This document shows positions 34,874 through 42,921 of a DNA stretch of 44,612 nucleotides, piece by piece. Both the position numbers and the translations under genes were made by a program. The first letter of the stretch is position 1, and each line of letters begins with the position of its first letter. The notes under the pieces are model-generated. The model saw nothing but the letters and a program-made list of their open reading frames with translations, was not told where the DNA came from and did not search any database. The DNA is taken from positions 1 to 44,612 of the forward strand of contig JAQSWW010000006.1 in assembly GCA_029266415.1 (NCBI GenBank), written 5' to 3'. Source of the stretch: Actinomycetospora sp. (lineage in GTDB: Bacteria > Actinomycetota > Actinomycetes > Mycobacteriales > Pseudonocardiaceae).

Positions 34874-35602
34874 ATGACAGTGAGCGACAACGACCAGCTG
34901 GTCACCGCCTTGCGGCGGTCGGTCGAGCGGATGGTCGAGCACGACGTCGAGCGCGACCAGGACGAGACCCTGACCCGGATCGTCGACGCCGCCATCGACA
35001 CCGTCCCCGGTGCCATCGGCGGGGGCATCACCCGCACCGAGGCCGGACGGGTGCGCTCGAGCCACTCGGTCGACGACCAGAGCCGCCGCGTCGACGAGCT
35101 CCAGGCCGAGCTGGGTGAGGGACCGTGCGTCAGCGCGGCCGAGGAGCCACCACCCAGCGGCGTCTTCGTGGCCCAGGACCTGGCCGGACCGGACGCCCAG
35201 CGCTGGCCGCGATTCGCCCCGCGCGCCCTCGAGCTCGGCGTGCAGGCGGTCATGTCGGTCTCGTTGTCGGTCACCCGCAACCGCCGGTCGTCGCTGAACT
35301 TCTACTCGGCGCGCCCCGACGTCTTCGACCAGCACGCTCGGCTGACCGCAGCGCTGTTCGGGCTCCAGGCGGCCACGTTGCTCTACGGCGCCGACCGTGC
35401 CGCCGGCCTCAACCAGGCCCTGAAGACCCGCGACGTGATCGGCCAGGCCAAGGGCATCCTCATGGAGCGCTTCGACATCACCGACGACGCCGCCTTCCAG
35501 ATGCTGGTCACCACGTCCCAGGAGACCAACATGAAGCTCCACGACGTCGCGGCCTGGCTGGTCGGAGAACGAGGCCGGAGCGACATCGACGCGCGCAGGT
35601 GA
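34874..35602 (+). CDS. GAF-ANTAR domain transcription antitermination regulator
   Basis: The 242-residue protein has a GAF sensor domain at about 30-165 (TRIVDAAIDTVPGAIGGGITRTEAGRV, LGEGPCVSAAEEPP, LNFYSARPDVFDQH) and an ANTAR domain at about 174-230. The latter is LNQALKTRDVIGQAKGILMERFDITDDAAFQMLVTTSQETNMKLHDVAAWLV, a standard RNA-binding three-helix unit. ANTAR proteins bind paired hairpins in nascent RNA and stop termination; the GAF domain would sense a small molecule or redox state. ATG 34874 has CAGG 2 nt upstream and GGAGGG further upstream, so its ribosome-binding site is not ideal. No partner histidine kinase is nearby, and its RNA targets are unknown. Confidence 0.93.
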   Translation: MTVSDNDQLVTALRRSVERMVEHDVERDQDETLTRIVDAAIDTVPGAIGGGITRTEAGRVRSSHSVDDQSRRVDELQAELGEGPCVSAAEEPPPSGVFVAQDLAGPDAQRWPRFAPRALELGVQAVMSVSLSVTRNRRSSLNFYSARPDVFDQHARLTAALFGLQAATLLYGADRAAGLNQALKTRDVIGQAKGILMERFDITDDAAFQMLVTTSQETNMKLHDVAAWLVGERGRSDIDARR

Positions 35603-35769
35603 CCGCGCGCTGCTCGTACACGTGTTCGATGGACAGCCGGGAACTCGCCGGGCAACCTCCCAGCGCATGCGGACGATCAGGACGTGGCTCGCCCTCCGTC
35701 GCGAGGGCCGCGGACTCAGCCTCTGGGCCGTGGCCCGGGGCTGGTCCTGAGTCGACCTGACAGCGCCGG

Positions 35770-36684
35770 GTGACAGCAGCCCCGCCGATGGGGGTCGCGA
35801 CAGCGGGGGTCCTCGCGATCACGTACCTCGAGGACGGGCGTGCCGACGGGTGGCCGGTGGTGCTCTCGCACGGCTTCCCCTACGACGTGCACGCCTACGA
35901 CGAGGTCGTCCCCCTGCTGGCGGCGCGGGGCGCGCGGATCGTGCGTCCGTACCTGCGCGGACACGGCCCGACGCGCTTCCTGTCCGACGCGACGCCGCGC
36001 AGCGGGCAGCAGGCCGCTCTCGGATCCGACCTGCTCGCCCTGCTCGACGCGCTGGGGCTCGACGCGGCGATCCTCGCCGGCTACGACTGGGGCGGTCTCT
36101 CGTCCTGCGTCGTCTCCGCGCTGTGGCCGCACCGCGTGACCGGACTCGTGTCGCTGGCGAGCTACGACGTCATCGACATCGCGGGTCAGCGACGCGCCCA
36201 CCCGCCGGCCGTCGAGCACGCCGTCTGGTACCAGCACCTGCTCCAGACCGAGCGTGGTCGCGCCGGGCTCGCGGCGCACCGTCGCGAGCTGTGCCGCCTG
36301 CTCTGGCAGCAGTGGTCGCCGCACTGGCGCTTCGACGACGCCACCTTCGAGCGCACCGCCGTGTCCTTCGACAACCCGGACTTCGTGGACGTCGTGGTCC
36401 ACGCCTACCGGCACGCCCTGGGCAACGCCGAGGGGGACCTCGCGTACGAGGCGCTCGAGCGGCGGCTGGCGCAGCGTCCCGCGATCACGGTGCCGGCGGT
36501 GACGCTCGACGGCGCGAGCGACACGCTGAAGCCCGGGGGGACCGCGGACCACGCCGCCATGTTCACAGCCCGCCACGAGCACCGCGTCGTCGACGCGGGC
36601 CACGCTCTGCCCCACGAAGCTCCGGAGGCCTTCGCCGACGGGGTGCTCACCGTCCACGACTGGACGGGTGGCACGTCCCCGTAG
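35770..36684 (+). CDS. Alpha/beta-hydrolase with Asp nucleophile (epoxide hydrolase/haloalkane dehalogenase-like)
   Basis: This protein of about 304 residues has the alpha/beta-hydrolase pattern VVLSHGFPYDVHAYDEVVPLLAARGARIVRPYLRGHG. The nucleophile elbow is AGYDWGG with Asp106 in place of Ser, as in epoxide hydrolases and haloalkane dehalogenases. The other triad members are His278 in DAGHALPHEAP and probably Asp251 in DGASDTLKP. The cap domain (residues about 140-215) has several Trp and Tyr that could activate an epoxide. The start is uncertain: GTG 35770 is the longest, and ATG 35788 lies six codons on. There is no obvious ribosome-binding site. Confidence 0.85.
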   Translation: MTAAPPMGVATAGVLAITYLEDGRADGWPVVLSHGFPYDVHAYDEVVPLLAARGARIVRPYLRGHGPTRFLSDATPRSGQQAALGSDLLALLDALGLDAAILAGYDWGGLSSCVVSALWPHRVTGLVSLASYDVIDIAGQRRAHPPAVEHAVWYQHLLQTERGRAGLAAHRRELCRLLWQQWSPHWRFDDATFERTAVSFDNPDFVDVVVHAYRHALGNAEGDLAYEALERRLAQRPAITVPAVTLDGASDTLKPGGTADHAAMFTARHEHRVVDAGHALPHEAPEAFADGVLTVHDWTGGTSP

Positions 36685-36846
36685 TCCGCGCCGCTGCTGG
36701 GACGCGAAGGCCGTCGCGCCGGCCGTCGCCCGCGAACGGCGCGAGGTGCTGCTGCCCTGGCCCCAGCGCCCGCCGCCCATACAAGTCGGCGGTTCACTCC
36801 CGACTGCTCGAGAAGATCGTCGCCGTCACCGGGCACCAGCGGTAGC

Positions 36847-37068
36847 TCACTCCGGCCGCTCGTCCCGCGCGTCCTTCCACCGCAGCTCGTCGAGGATCTC
36901 GTCCTGGCGCTCGCGCGGTGCCCGGATCTCGTCGTGCTGCATCGTCAGGCGCTGGAACCGCGGTGCCAGGGCCCGCCACACCTCGGGCTTCAGGGCCTCC
37001 TCGACGGCGCCCGCGATCTGCGACTCGTCGGCCTGTTCGTTCGGCTGGTCGCCCTCGTGTGCGGACAT
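36847..37068 (-). CDS. Small hypothetical protein, 73 residues
   Basis: ATG 37068 has GAGGGG about 6 nt upstream and opens a charged, soluble protein (MSAHEGDQPNEQADESQIAGAV...). It has a predicted long helix in the middle (EEALKPEVWRALAPRFQRLTMQHDEI) and an acidic/basic end (WKDARDERPE). No family is recognised. The good ribosome-binding site and sharp change from flanking non-coding sequence make it likely real. A DUF1990-like gene ends about 70 nt upstream on the same strand. The 162 nt between it and the epoxide-hydrolase-like gene show no other feature. Confidence 0.5.
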   Translation of the reverse strand: MSAHEGDQPNEQADESQIAGAVEEALKPEVWRALAPRFQRLTMQHDEIRAPRERQDEILDELRWKDARDERPE

Positions 37069-37137
37069 GGTCGGCCCCTCCCCGTCGGGTGCGGCGTGGA
37101 TGCCCGCTGCCCGGGATGGTGAAGCGGGTCACCCACG

Positions 37138-37815
37138 TCAGTCCGTGGGCGCCACCACCAGGTCGCCGGGGCCGATCCGTCGGGGGACGGGACGCTCGGC
37201 ACCGGCGTAGATCTCGGCGACCAGGCGCGCCAGGCGCCGGCCCGCGAGGCGGTAGAACCGCGTCTGCGTCATGCGCCCGAACACCCCGAAGCCGAGGGCG
37301 ACGATCGGGTTCGGGATGCGCGCCCGGCTCGAGACGCCGGTCATGACGAACTCGACACGTCCGGTGTCGAGGTTCTTGATCACCTCGTAGACGAGCCGGC
37401 CGCGCTCGAGGTGGTGCTCGAGGGTGCGGTAGCTCCAGCCCCACGAACGCTCGCGCGTGCCGTCGGCCCGCTGGCGGACCTCGTCGACCTCCGCGTCCAC
37501 CCGCACCCCCATCGGGAAGCGCAGGATCGCGAACCGGCCCTCGAGCAGCATGTTCCGCCCGAGGAGCGCGGCGTCGTGGTGGAAGTACGCCCGCATGATG
37601 GACGGCTCGGCGAACTCGTAGTCGTGCACCAGCCCGCACGCGATGGCGAACGGCCCGTCGGGGACGGGCTCGCCGGGAAGCTCGTCGCCGAGCAGGTGGC
37701 GCACCCGGTCGTGGTGCCAGCCGCGCCCCTCGGTGTCGGCCGGGTCGTAGTTGAGCTCGAAGCCGGCGATGGTGCGCAGGGCGCCGGCCGGGTCGGGGTG
37801 GGCGCCGAGCCTCAC
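37138..37815 (-). CDS. DUF1990 family protein (1 of 2)
   Basis: The 225-residue protein starts VRLGAHPDPAGALRTIAGFELNYDPADTEGRGWHHDR, with NYDP and GWHHDR as in DUF1990. The lipid-binding-like beta domain GRNMLLEGRFAILRFPMGVRVDAEVDEV follows, then GWSYRTLEHHLERGRLVYEVIKNLDTGRVEFVMTGVSSRA. The function is unknown; related proteins look like members of the SRPBCC fold. GTG 37815 has GAGGA 7 nt upstream. The second DUF1990-like gene is divergent, starting 129 nt away. Confidence 0.72.
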   Translation of the reverse strand: MRLGAHPDPAGALRTIAGFELNYDPADTEGRGWHHDRVRHLLGDELPGEPVPDGPFAIACGLVHDYEFAEPSIMRAYFHHDAALLGRNMLLEGRFAILRFPMGVRVDAEVDEVRQRADGTRERSWGWSYRTLEHHLERGRLVYEVIKNLDTGRVEFVMTGVSSRARIPNPIVALGFGVFGRMTQTRFYRLAGRRLARLVAEIYAGAERPVPRRIGPGDLVVAPTD

Positions 37816-37944
37816 GGATCGGTCCTCACGGCGGGTCTCACGCGGGTGGTCCCTCTCGACGGTGGGGCGGGCGGATCGCGGGTGATCGTCGCGGGCGGAC
37901 GGCCCGGCGCATGGTGTCACCGCCGGGCGGCTACCCGTTCCACC

Positions 37945-38664
37945 ATGTCGCTGCGACGCGCGTTCTCCCGGCGCCCTCCGCTCGGGCGCCTCCGGCGCGG
38001 CTGGGGTGCCCTGATTCTGGTGGGCCGGCACCTGCGGTCGCTGCCGATCACCCGGCGGCGCCGCGTGTCGGGCGACGTGACCGACCTGCCCGCGCCCTGG
38101 CCGCTCGCGCTCGTCGACGACCGCACCAAGACGGTGGCCGACGGGCACGGCGCGCTGTTCCACCGGACGTTCACGGTGCGGGTGGTCGACACCGAGCACG
38201 GCGCCGGCGACGTGATCGAGACGCTGTCGCGCGACCTCGACTGCGGCGCACCCCCGCACGTCGTCACGTTCGCCCGTGAGCGCGGCGAGCCCGGTCGGAT
38301 GCTGCTGGGTGACGAGTACCGCGTGTACATGCCGGCGCCGTGGGACGGGCCGGTGCGGGTGCTGGCGCGCACCGCCTACCTGTTCCGCTTCGGCACGCTC
38401 GCCGGGCACCTCGAGGCCGGGATGATCGAGTTCCGCGCGTCGGACGAGGGCCCCGGCGTCGTCGACTTCACCATCGAGGTGTGGTCGCGCGCCGGCGACC
38501 GGGCGGCCGAGTTCGTCTACGGCCGGCTCGGCGTGGGCCAGGAGATCCAGGCAGCGCTCTGGGTGCAGTTCTGCCTCGGTGCCGTGCGCCTCACGGGCGG
38601 GCGGCGGGACGGGCCGGTGCACGAGGTCACCCGCCGTGTCCCCGCTCACGAGCTCGGGGTGTGA
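37945..38664 (+). CDS. DUF1990-like family protein (2 of 2)
   Basis: The 239-residue protein has an Arg-rich N-terminus (RRAFSRRPPLGRLRRGW) that could touch the membrane or nucleic acid. A beta-rich domain follows, with GDEYRVYMPAPWDGPVRVLARTAYLFRFGTLAGHLEAG and VVDFTIEVWSRAGDRAAEF. The FGTLAGH and SRAGD positions correspond to the late DUF1990 motifs, but the early ones are not clear, so it may be a distant relative. TACCCG 7 nt before ATG 37945 resembles the leaderless promoters. Its stop overlaps the start of the acyltransferase remnant by 4 nt. Confidence 0.65.
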   Translation: MSLRRAFSRRPPLGRLRRGWGALILVGRHLRSLPITRRRRVSGDVTDLPAPWPLALVDDRTKTVADGHGALFHRTFTVRVVDTEHGAGDVIETLSRDLDCGAPPHVVTFARERGEPGRMLLGDEYRVYMPAPWDGPVRVLARTAYLFRFGTLAGHLEAGMIEFRASDEGPGVVDFTIEVWSRAGDRAAEFVYGRLGVGQEIQAALWVQFCLGAVRLTGGRRDGPVHEVTRRVPAHELGV

Positions 38665-38978
38665 CCTCAGGCGGGTCGTGGGTCCCTCTCAGGCCCGACC
38701 GGCTCGCGCGCCTGCTGGCTGGCCTACGCCGTCGCGGGATCGGGCGCGCGGGGCGGCTGCCGCGGCTGGTGACGTGGCTGGCCGGGCTCTCGTACGGCAT
38801 CTACCTGGTCAACCAGCAGATCGGCTCCTTCGTGGCCTGGGCTCGAGGCCCGCTTCGGCGTCCACGGGTGGCCGCGGTTCCTGGCGGTCGTGGCCGTGGT
38901 GCTCGGGTGGGCGCTGACGGTCGCCGTCGAGCGCCCCGTGCACCGTCGGCTGGGGCGGCGGCGGGGTCAGCGGGGGAA
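38661..38978 (+). pseudogene. Acyltransferase 3 C-terminal remnant, frameshifted
   Basis: From GTG 38661 one frame reads LVTWLAGLSYGIYLVNQQIGSFVAW, the last conserved block of acyltransferase 3 proteins (SYGIYLVH/NQ). Around 38840 the sense continues in another frame as LEARFGVHGWPRFLAVVAVVLGWALTVAVERPVHRRLGRRR, the final helix and typical VERPxxRRL end. The enzymatic N-terminal three quarters is absent. The remnant runs into the end of the HisC-type gene, whose reading frame is intact. Confidence 0.65.
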
Positions 38979-40019
38979 CGAGCCCGCGGCCGCGAGGAAC
39001 AGGTCGACCTCCTCGGCCGTGCCGGCGCTGACCCGCACGCCGTCGCCGGCGAACGCGCGCACGACCACCTTGTTCTCCAGCGCGTGCTCGGCGAACTCCG
39101 CGGCCCGCTCGCCCAGCGGGAGCCACACGAAGTTGGCCTGCGACGGGGGCACCTCGTACCCGAGCGAGCGCAGCTGCGCGGTCATCCGCTCCACCTCGGA
39201 CACCGCGCCCGCGCAGTCGGCGTGCAGCTCGTCGAGGTGGTCGAGCGCGGCCAGCGCCGCGGCCTGGGCCGGCGCGGACACCGCGAACGGCACCGAGACC
39301 CCGCGCAGTGCCGCCGCGAGCTCCGGCGGGGCCACGGCGTAGCCCACGCGCAGGCCGGCGAGACGGTGCGCCTTGGAGAACGTGCGCAGCACGCAGACGT
39401 TGTCGTGCTCGGCGGCCAGCGCCAGCCCGTCGGGGACGGCCGGGTCGCTGACGAACTCGCGGTAGGCCTCGTCGAGCACCACGAGCACGTCCGAGGGGAC
39501 CTGCGCGAGGAACCGCCGCAGCGCGTCCTCGCCGACCGCGGTGCCGGTGGGGTTGTTCGGGTTGCAGACGAACACGATCCGCGTGCGCGGGGTGATCGCC
39601 GCGGCCATGGCGTCGAGGTCGTGGACGTGGCCGTCGGTCAGCGGCACCCGCACCGCCCGCGCGTGGCCGGTGAGCGCCACGATGGGGTAGGCCTCGAACG
39701 ACCGCCACGCGAACACGACCTCGTCGCCCGGCGCGCACACGGCCTGCACGAGCTGCCCGCACAGCGCCACCGACCCGCAGCCCACGGCGATGCGGGCGGG
39801 GTCGAGACGGTGGTGCTCGGCGAGCCGGGCGGTCAGGGTGGTGACGGCGATGTCGGGGTAGCGGTTGCCGGCCTCCGCCGCCCGCCCGATCGCGGCGAGC
39901 ACGGCGGGCAGGGGCGGCAGCGGCATCTCGTTGCTCGCGAGCTTGACCGCCCCCGGCACGGTGCGGCCGGCGACGTAGGCGGGCAGGGCGGCGAGGTCGT
40001 CACGGAGTCGCACGGGCAC
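38967..40019 (-). CDS. hisC: HisC-type aminotransferase (histidinol-phosphate or aromatic)
   Basis: This 350-residue PLP enzyme belongs to the class I/II family. VKLASNEMPLPPLPAVLAAI binds the cofactor and substrate, VGCGSVALCGQLVQAV holds the PLP phosphate, and FVCNPNNPTGT and VVLDEAYREFV follow. The internal aldimine is Lys216 in RTFSKAHRLAGLRVGY, and ANFVWLPLG lies near the end. In mycobacteria a second HisC copy, HisC2, is annotated as an aromatic aminotransferase; the window alone cannot separate the two, and no other his gene is near. GTG 40019 has TACCGT exactly 7 nt upstream. GTG 40013 would remove two residues. Confidence 0.92.
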   Translation of the reverse strand: MPVRLRDDLAALPAYVAGRTVPGAVKLASNEMPLPPLPAVLAAIGRAAEAGNRYPDIAVTTLTARLAEHHRLDPARIAVGCGSVALCGQLVQAVCAPGDEVVFAWRSFEAYPIVALTGHARAVRVPLTDGHVHDLDAMAAAITPRTRIVFVCNPNNPTGTAVGEDALRRFLAQVPSDVLVVLDEAYREFVSDPAVPDGLALAAEHDNVCVLRTFSKAHRLAGLRVGYAVAPPELAAALRGVSVPFAVSAPAQAAALAALDHLDELHADCAGAVSEVERMTAQLRSLGYEVPPSQANFVWLPLGERAAEFAEHALENKVVVRAFAGDGVRVSAGTAEEVDLFLAAAGSFPR

Positions 40020-40026
40020 GGCGACC

Positions 40027-40032
40027 ACGGTA
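40027..40032 (-). promoter_or_regulatory. -10-like box TACCGT of a leaderless promoter for the HisC-type gene
   Basis: On the minus strand TACCGT ends 7 nt before the GTG at 40019, the arrangement seen at glf and glfT2. Confidence 0.55.
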
Positions 40033-40119
40033 GACGCCGGTCCCGCGAGGCCCGTGGTCGTCGCCGGTGATCGACCAGGTGCGCGGGACGCCGGCCCGCC
40101 GACGTGGAAGGCTGATCGC

Positions 40120-40872
40120 ATGGACGGCACCCGTACCGAGACCATCCCGCTGGTCGACGAGACGCAGCTGAGGGTGACCATCGGCGAGCCGGACGGGGCG
40201 GTCCGCGGCGGGGTCGTGGTGCTGCACGAGTCCCGCGGCGTGACGTCGCGGACGGAGGCCATCGTCGAGGCCCTCGCGGGCGAGGGCTGGCTGGCCGTCG
40301 CCCCGCACCTGTACCACCGCGACGACCCGGGCATCGACGAGAAGACCGGCGAGGACGAGGCCGCCGACCGCGCGGCCTCCGCCATCTCGGGCGAGTCGGT
40401 GCTCGCCGACTCCGACGCCGCCTTCGGCGTGCTCGCCGACCGCGGGGTCAGCTCCGACCGCATGGCCGTGCTCGGCTTCGACCTCGGCGCCACGGCGGCC
40501 CTCGTCGTCGCCGCCCAGCGCTCGCTGGGCGCGGTCGTCACCGTCGCCGCCGGCGGCGTCTCGTCGCCGCTCGCGGCCGGGCTCCCGGCGCTGGTCGACG
40601 TCGTCGGCGAGCTGACCTGCCCGTGGCTGGGGCTCTACGGCGAGCGCGGCGACCCCGTCGACCCCGCCGACGTCGACCGTCTCCGCGAGGCCGCGCACGC
40701 GTCCGGCCGTGTCGTCGACGTGGTCGTCTACCCCTCGCGCGAGCACCGCTTCGACGACGACGAGCGCGCCGGGGACCAGCCGGATCCCCTCGACGAGGGG
40801 AGCTCGGAGGAGGGCACCAAGATGGAGGCCCGCAGCCGGGTACTGAACTGGCTGGACGCACATTTGCGCTGA
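40120..40872 (+). CDS. Dienelactone hydrolase-family protein with Asp at the nucleophile site
   Basis: The 250 residues fit the dienelactone hydrolase family: VVVLHESRGVTSRTEAIVEALAGEGWLAVAPHLYHRD at the start, GLYGERGDPVDP with the triad Asp, and YPSREHRFDDD with the triad His. The elbow that normally reads GFCxGG is GFDLGA, so the nucleophile Cys is Asp121. Asp can act as nucleophile in other alpha/beta-hydrolases but not in known dienelactone hydrolases, so the activity may be altered or lost. ATG 40120 is the first Met after the preceding gene. A strong nested hairpin begins 8 nt after the stop. Confidence 0.82.
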   Translation: MDGTRTETIPLVDETQLRVTIGEPDGAVRGGVVVLHESRGVTSRTEAIVEALAGEGWLAVAPHLYHRDDPGIDEKTGEDEAADRAASAISGESVLADSDAAFGVLADRGVSSDRMAVLGFDLGATAALVVAAQRSLGAVVTVAAGGVSSPLAAGLPALVDVVGELTCPWLGLYGERGDPVDPADVDRLREAAHASGRVVDVVVYPSREHRFDDDERAGDQPDPLDEGSSEEGTKMEARSRVLNWLDAHLR

Positions 40873-40879
40873 CGCGCTC

Positions 40880-40919
40880 GTGAGCGCTTGCCCGTGCCAG
40901 GACACGGGAGAGCGCTCAC
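40880..40919 (+). terminator. Nested 9+6-bp hairpin between the hydrolase and the MprF-like gene
   Basis: GTGAGCGCT (40880-40888) pairs with AGCGCTCAC (40911-40919). Inside it, CCCGTG (40891-40896) pairs with CACGGG (40903-40908) around a 6-nt loop, with a 2 x 2 internal loop. It starts 8 nt after the hydrolase stop and ends 17 nt before the ATG of the next gene, close to that gene's GGAGG. It could stop transcription, separate the two genes at the RNA level, or control the downstream ribosome-binding site. There is no U tract. Confidence 0.6.
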
Positions 40920-40935
40920 ACCGACCGGAGGACAC

Positions 40936-42693
40936 ATGACGGCGGGGGTGCCGGCGGGGGTGCGGACGGACCGTCCGGGTGCGGTCGCCACCGCGGGCCG
41001 CGCCCGCTGGCGCGGTCGCCGCGTCGCGCGCGTCCTCACCTGGGCCGCGCGGGTCGCCGGGCTGCTGACGATCCTCTCGCTGGCCCTGCCCGTCCTGCGC
41101 CGGAACCTGCAGCCCGCGACGTGGTTCGGCTTCCCCGCACAGGCCTCGCTCGTCGGCACCGTCGTCGTCGCGACGCTCGGCCTCGGGCTGACGATGCTGG
41201 CGACGGGCCTGCGCCGCCGCAAGCGCCGGGCCTGGCAGCTCGCGGTGCTGGCGTGCGTGCTGCTCGTGGTCTCGCACGTGCTCGGGCGGCAGTCGATCGT
41301 CCCGGGCGTCGTGGTCCTGGTGCTGCTCGCGGGCCTGCTCCTGACCCGCCGCGAGTTCACCGCCCAGCCCGATCCCGTCGGACGGCTCGCCGCGGTGCGC
41401 GTCGTGGTGCAGATGCTGCTCGGCGGCTTCGTCGTGGTGCTCCTGCTGCTGGTCGCGCGGCCGTCGCTGATCGACGGCCGACCGGGGCTGGGGGAGAAGG
41501 CCGCGCAGGCGGCCCTGTCGCTGATCGGGGTGAGCGGGCCGCTGCGCTTCCGCGCCGAGTGGTTCGACGACCTGACCGCCGGCGTCGGGCTCGCCTTCGG
41601 CATCGCGGCGCTGGTGCTCGGCGGCTACTTCCTGCTGCGCTCGGCCGAGCCCCGCCCGTCGCTGACCGACGACGACTCCGAGCGCATCCGCGACCTGCTC
41701 GCCCGCCACGGGCGCACCGACTCGTTGGGCTACTTCGCCCTGCGCCGCGACAAGGCCGCCGTGTTCTCCCCGTCGGGCAAGGCCGCGGTCGTGTACCGGG
41801 TCGTCGCCGGCGTCGCGCTGGCGTCCGGTGACCCGCTCGGCGACCTCGAGGCCTGGCCGGGCGCGATCCAGGAGTTCCTCGCGACGTGCCGGCTCGCGGG
41901 CTGGGTGCCGGCGGTGCTCGGGTGCTCGGAGGCCGGCGCGCGGGTGTGGGTCCGCGAAGGCGGCCTCGACGCGCTCGAGCTCGGCGACGAGGCGGTGGTC
42001 GACGTCGCCACGTTCTCGCTGCAGGGGCGCGCGATGCGCACCGTGCGCCAGGCCGTGTCGCGCGTGCGGCGCGCCGGCTACGACACCAGGGTGCGCCGGC
42101 TGCGCGACGTGCCCGCCGACGAGCTGGAGACGCTGCGCGAGCTCGTCGCCCGCTGGCGCGGCGGTCCGGCGGAGCGCGGCTTCTCCATGGCGCTCTCCCG
42201 CGTCGCCGACGCCGAGGCCGACCCGGACGCCGTGCTCGTCGTCGCGACCTGCGAGGACGAGACGCGCGGCGTGCTGCAGTTCGTCCCGTGGGGCGTCGAC
42301 GGCCTGTCGCTCGACATCATGATCCGCGACCCCGCCGTGCCCGACAACGGCCTCAACGAGCTGCTCATCGCCGAACTGCTGGGCGCCTGCCGGGGGCTCG
42401 GCGTCGACCGGGTGTCGCTGAACTTCGCGGTGTTCCGGTCCGCGCTCGAGCGGGGCGAGAAGATCGGCGCGGGCCCGGTGGCGCGGCTCTGGGCGCGGGT
42501 GTTGCGCACGGCGTCGCGGTGGTGGCAGATCGAGACGCTCTACCGCTTCAACGCCCGCTTCGGCCCGGTGTGGGTGCCGCGGTACCTGGTGTTCGACGCC
42601 GTGCGCGACCTGCCCCGCATCGCCGTCGCGGCGTTCGAGGCCGAGGGCTACGGCGGGCGCCCGCCGGCCCTGCTGCGGCTGCTGCGCCGCTGA
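40936..42693 (+). CDS. MprF-like protein (DUF2156), possible lysyl-phosphatidylglycerol synthase without tRNA synthetase domain
   Basis: The 585-residue protein has about six membrane segments in its first 250 residues, fewer than full MprF. A cytoplasmic DUF2156 domain with two GNAT-like halves follows (FSPSGKAAVVYRVVAGVALASGDPLGD, MRTVRQAVSRVRRAGYDTRVRRLRDVP, LDIMIRDPAVPDNGLNELLIAELL). In MprF this domain takes Lys or Ala from tRNA onto phosphatidylglycerol, making the membrane more positive and more resistant to cationic peptides. LysX of mycobacteria fuses it to a lysyl-tRNA synthetase; no such domain is present here, so a separate synthetase or the ordinary charged tRNA would be used. 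ATG 40936 has GGAGG 4-5 nt upstream. The dispersed two-hairpin repeat follows its stop. Confidence 0.85.
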   Translation: MTAGVPAGVRTDRPGAVATAGRARWRGRRVARVLTWAARVAGLLTILSLALPVLRRNLQPATWFGFPAQASLVGTVVVATLGLGLTMLATGLRRRKRRAWQLAVLACVLLVVSHVLGRQSIVPGVVVLVLLAGLLLTRREFTAQPDPVGRLAAVRVVVQMLLGGFVVVLLLLVARPSLIDGRPGLGEKAAQAALSLIGVSGPLRFRAEWFDDLTAGVGLAFGIAALVLGGYFLLRSAEPRPSLTDDDSERIRDLLARHGRTDSLGYFALRRDKAAVFSPSGKAAVVYRVVAGVALASGDPLGDLEAWPGAIQEFLATCRLAGWVPAVLGCSEAGARVWVREGGLDALELGDEAVVDVATFSLQGRAMRTVRQAVSRVRRAGYDTRVRRLRDVPADELETLRELVARWRGGPAERGFSMALSRVADAEADPDAVLVVATCEDETRGVLQFVPWGVDGLSLDIMIRDPAVPDNGLNELLIAELLGACRGLGVDRVSLNFAVFRSALERGEKIGAGPVARLWARVLRTASRWWQIETLYRFNARFGPVWVPRYLVFDAVRDLPRIAVAAFEAEGYGGRPPALLRLLRR

Positions 42694-42711
42694 CCCGGGC
42701 GCCAGATCGCG

Positions 42712-42758
42712 ACGAACGGGTATCTCGCTGCTTCTACGCGCGCGAACTCCCCGTTCGC
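42712..42758 (+). repeat. Dispersed two-hairpin 3' element, copy 3 (after the MprF-like gene)
   Basis: The 47 nt agree with copy 1 at about 39 positions by eye, without gaps. The central TGCTTCTA and the second hairpin (GCGAAC, TCCCC, GTTCGC) are conserved; the first hairpin is degenerate (GAACGGGTATCTCG). The GAAC begins 20 nt after the stop codon, against 21 and 19 nt for the other copies. The sequence between the stop and the element is unrelated between copies. Confidence 0.65.
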
Positions 42759-42867
42759 TCGCCGGCGCGGACCAGGAGCGGGTCGAGGATCTGGTCGAGA
42801 ATCTGGTCCAGCACGGCCTCGAGGGAGCCGGGGCACCCGGGTCGCGTGACGGGTCGTGGACGCAGCA

Positions 42868-42907
42868 AAGGGCGCCTTCGCTGCCCCGGAGCTGCGAGGG
42901 CGCCCTT
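42868..42907. terminator. Bidirectional terminator between converging genes
   Basis: AAGGGCGCCTTCGC (42868-42881) pairs over 14 positions with GCGAGGGCGCCCTT (42894-42907), including one G-U pair, around a 12-nt loop. The MprF-like gene (plus) and the alcohol dehydrogenase (minus) converge here. On the minus strand the stem is followed by TGCTGCG, and on the plus strand by CGCACC. Confidence 0.75.
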
Positions 42908-42921
42908 CGCACCGTCGGGTG

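Noticed and set aside
36685-36846. Possible small gene between the epoxide-hydrolase-like gene and the 73-residue protein.
   Set aside because: No start with a ribosome-binding site and no coding pattern in any frame.
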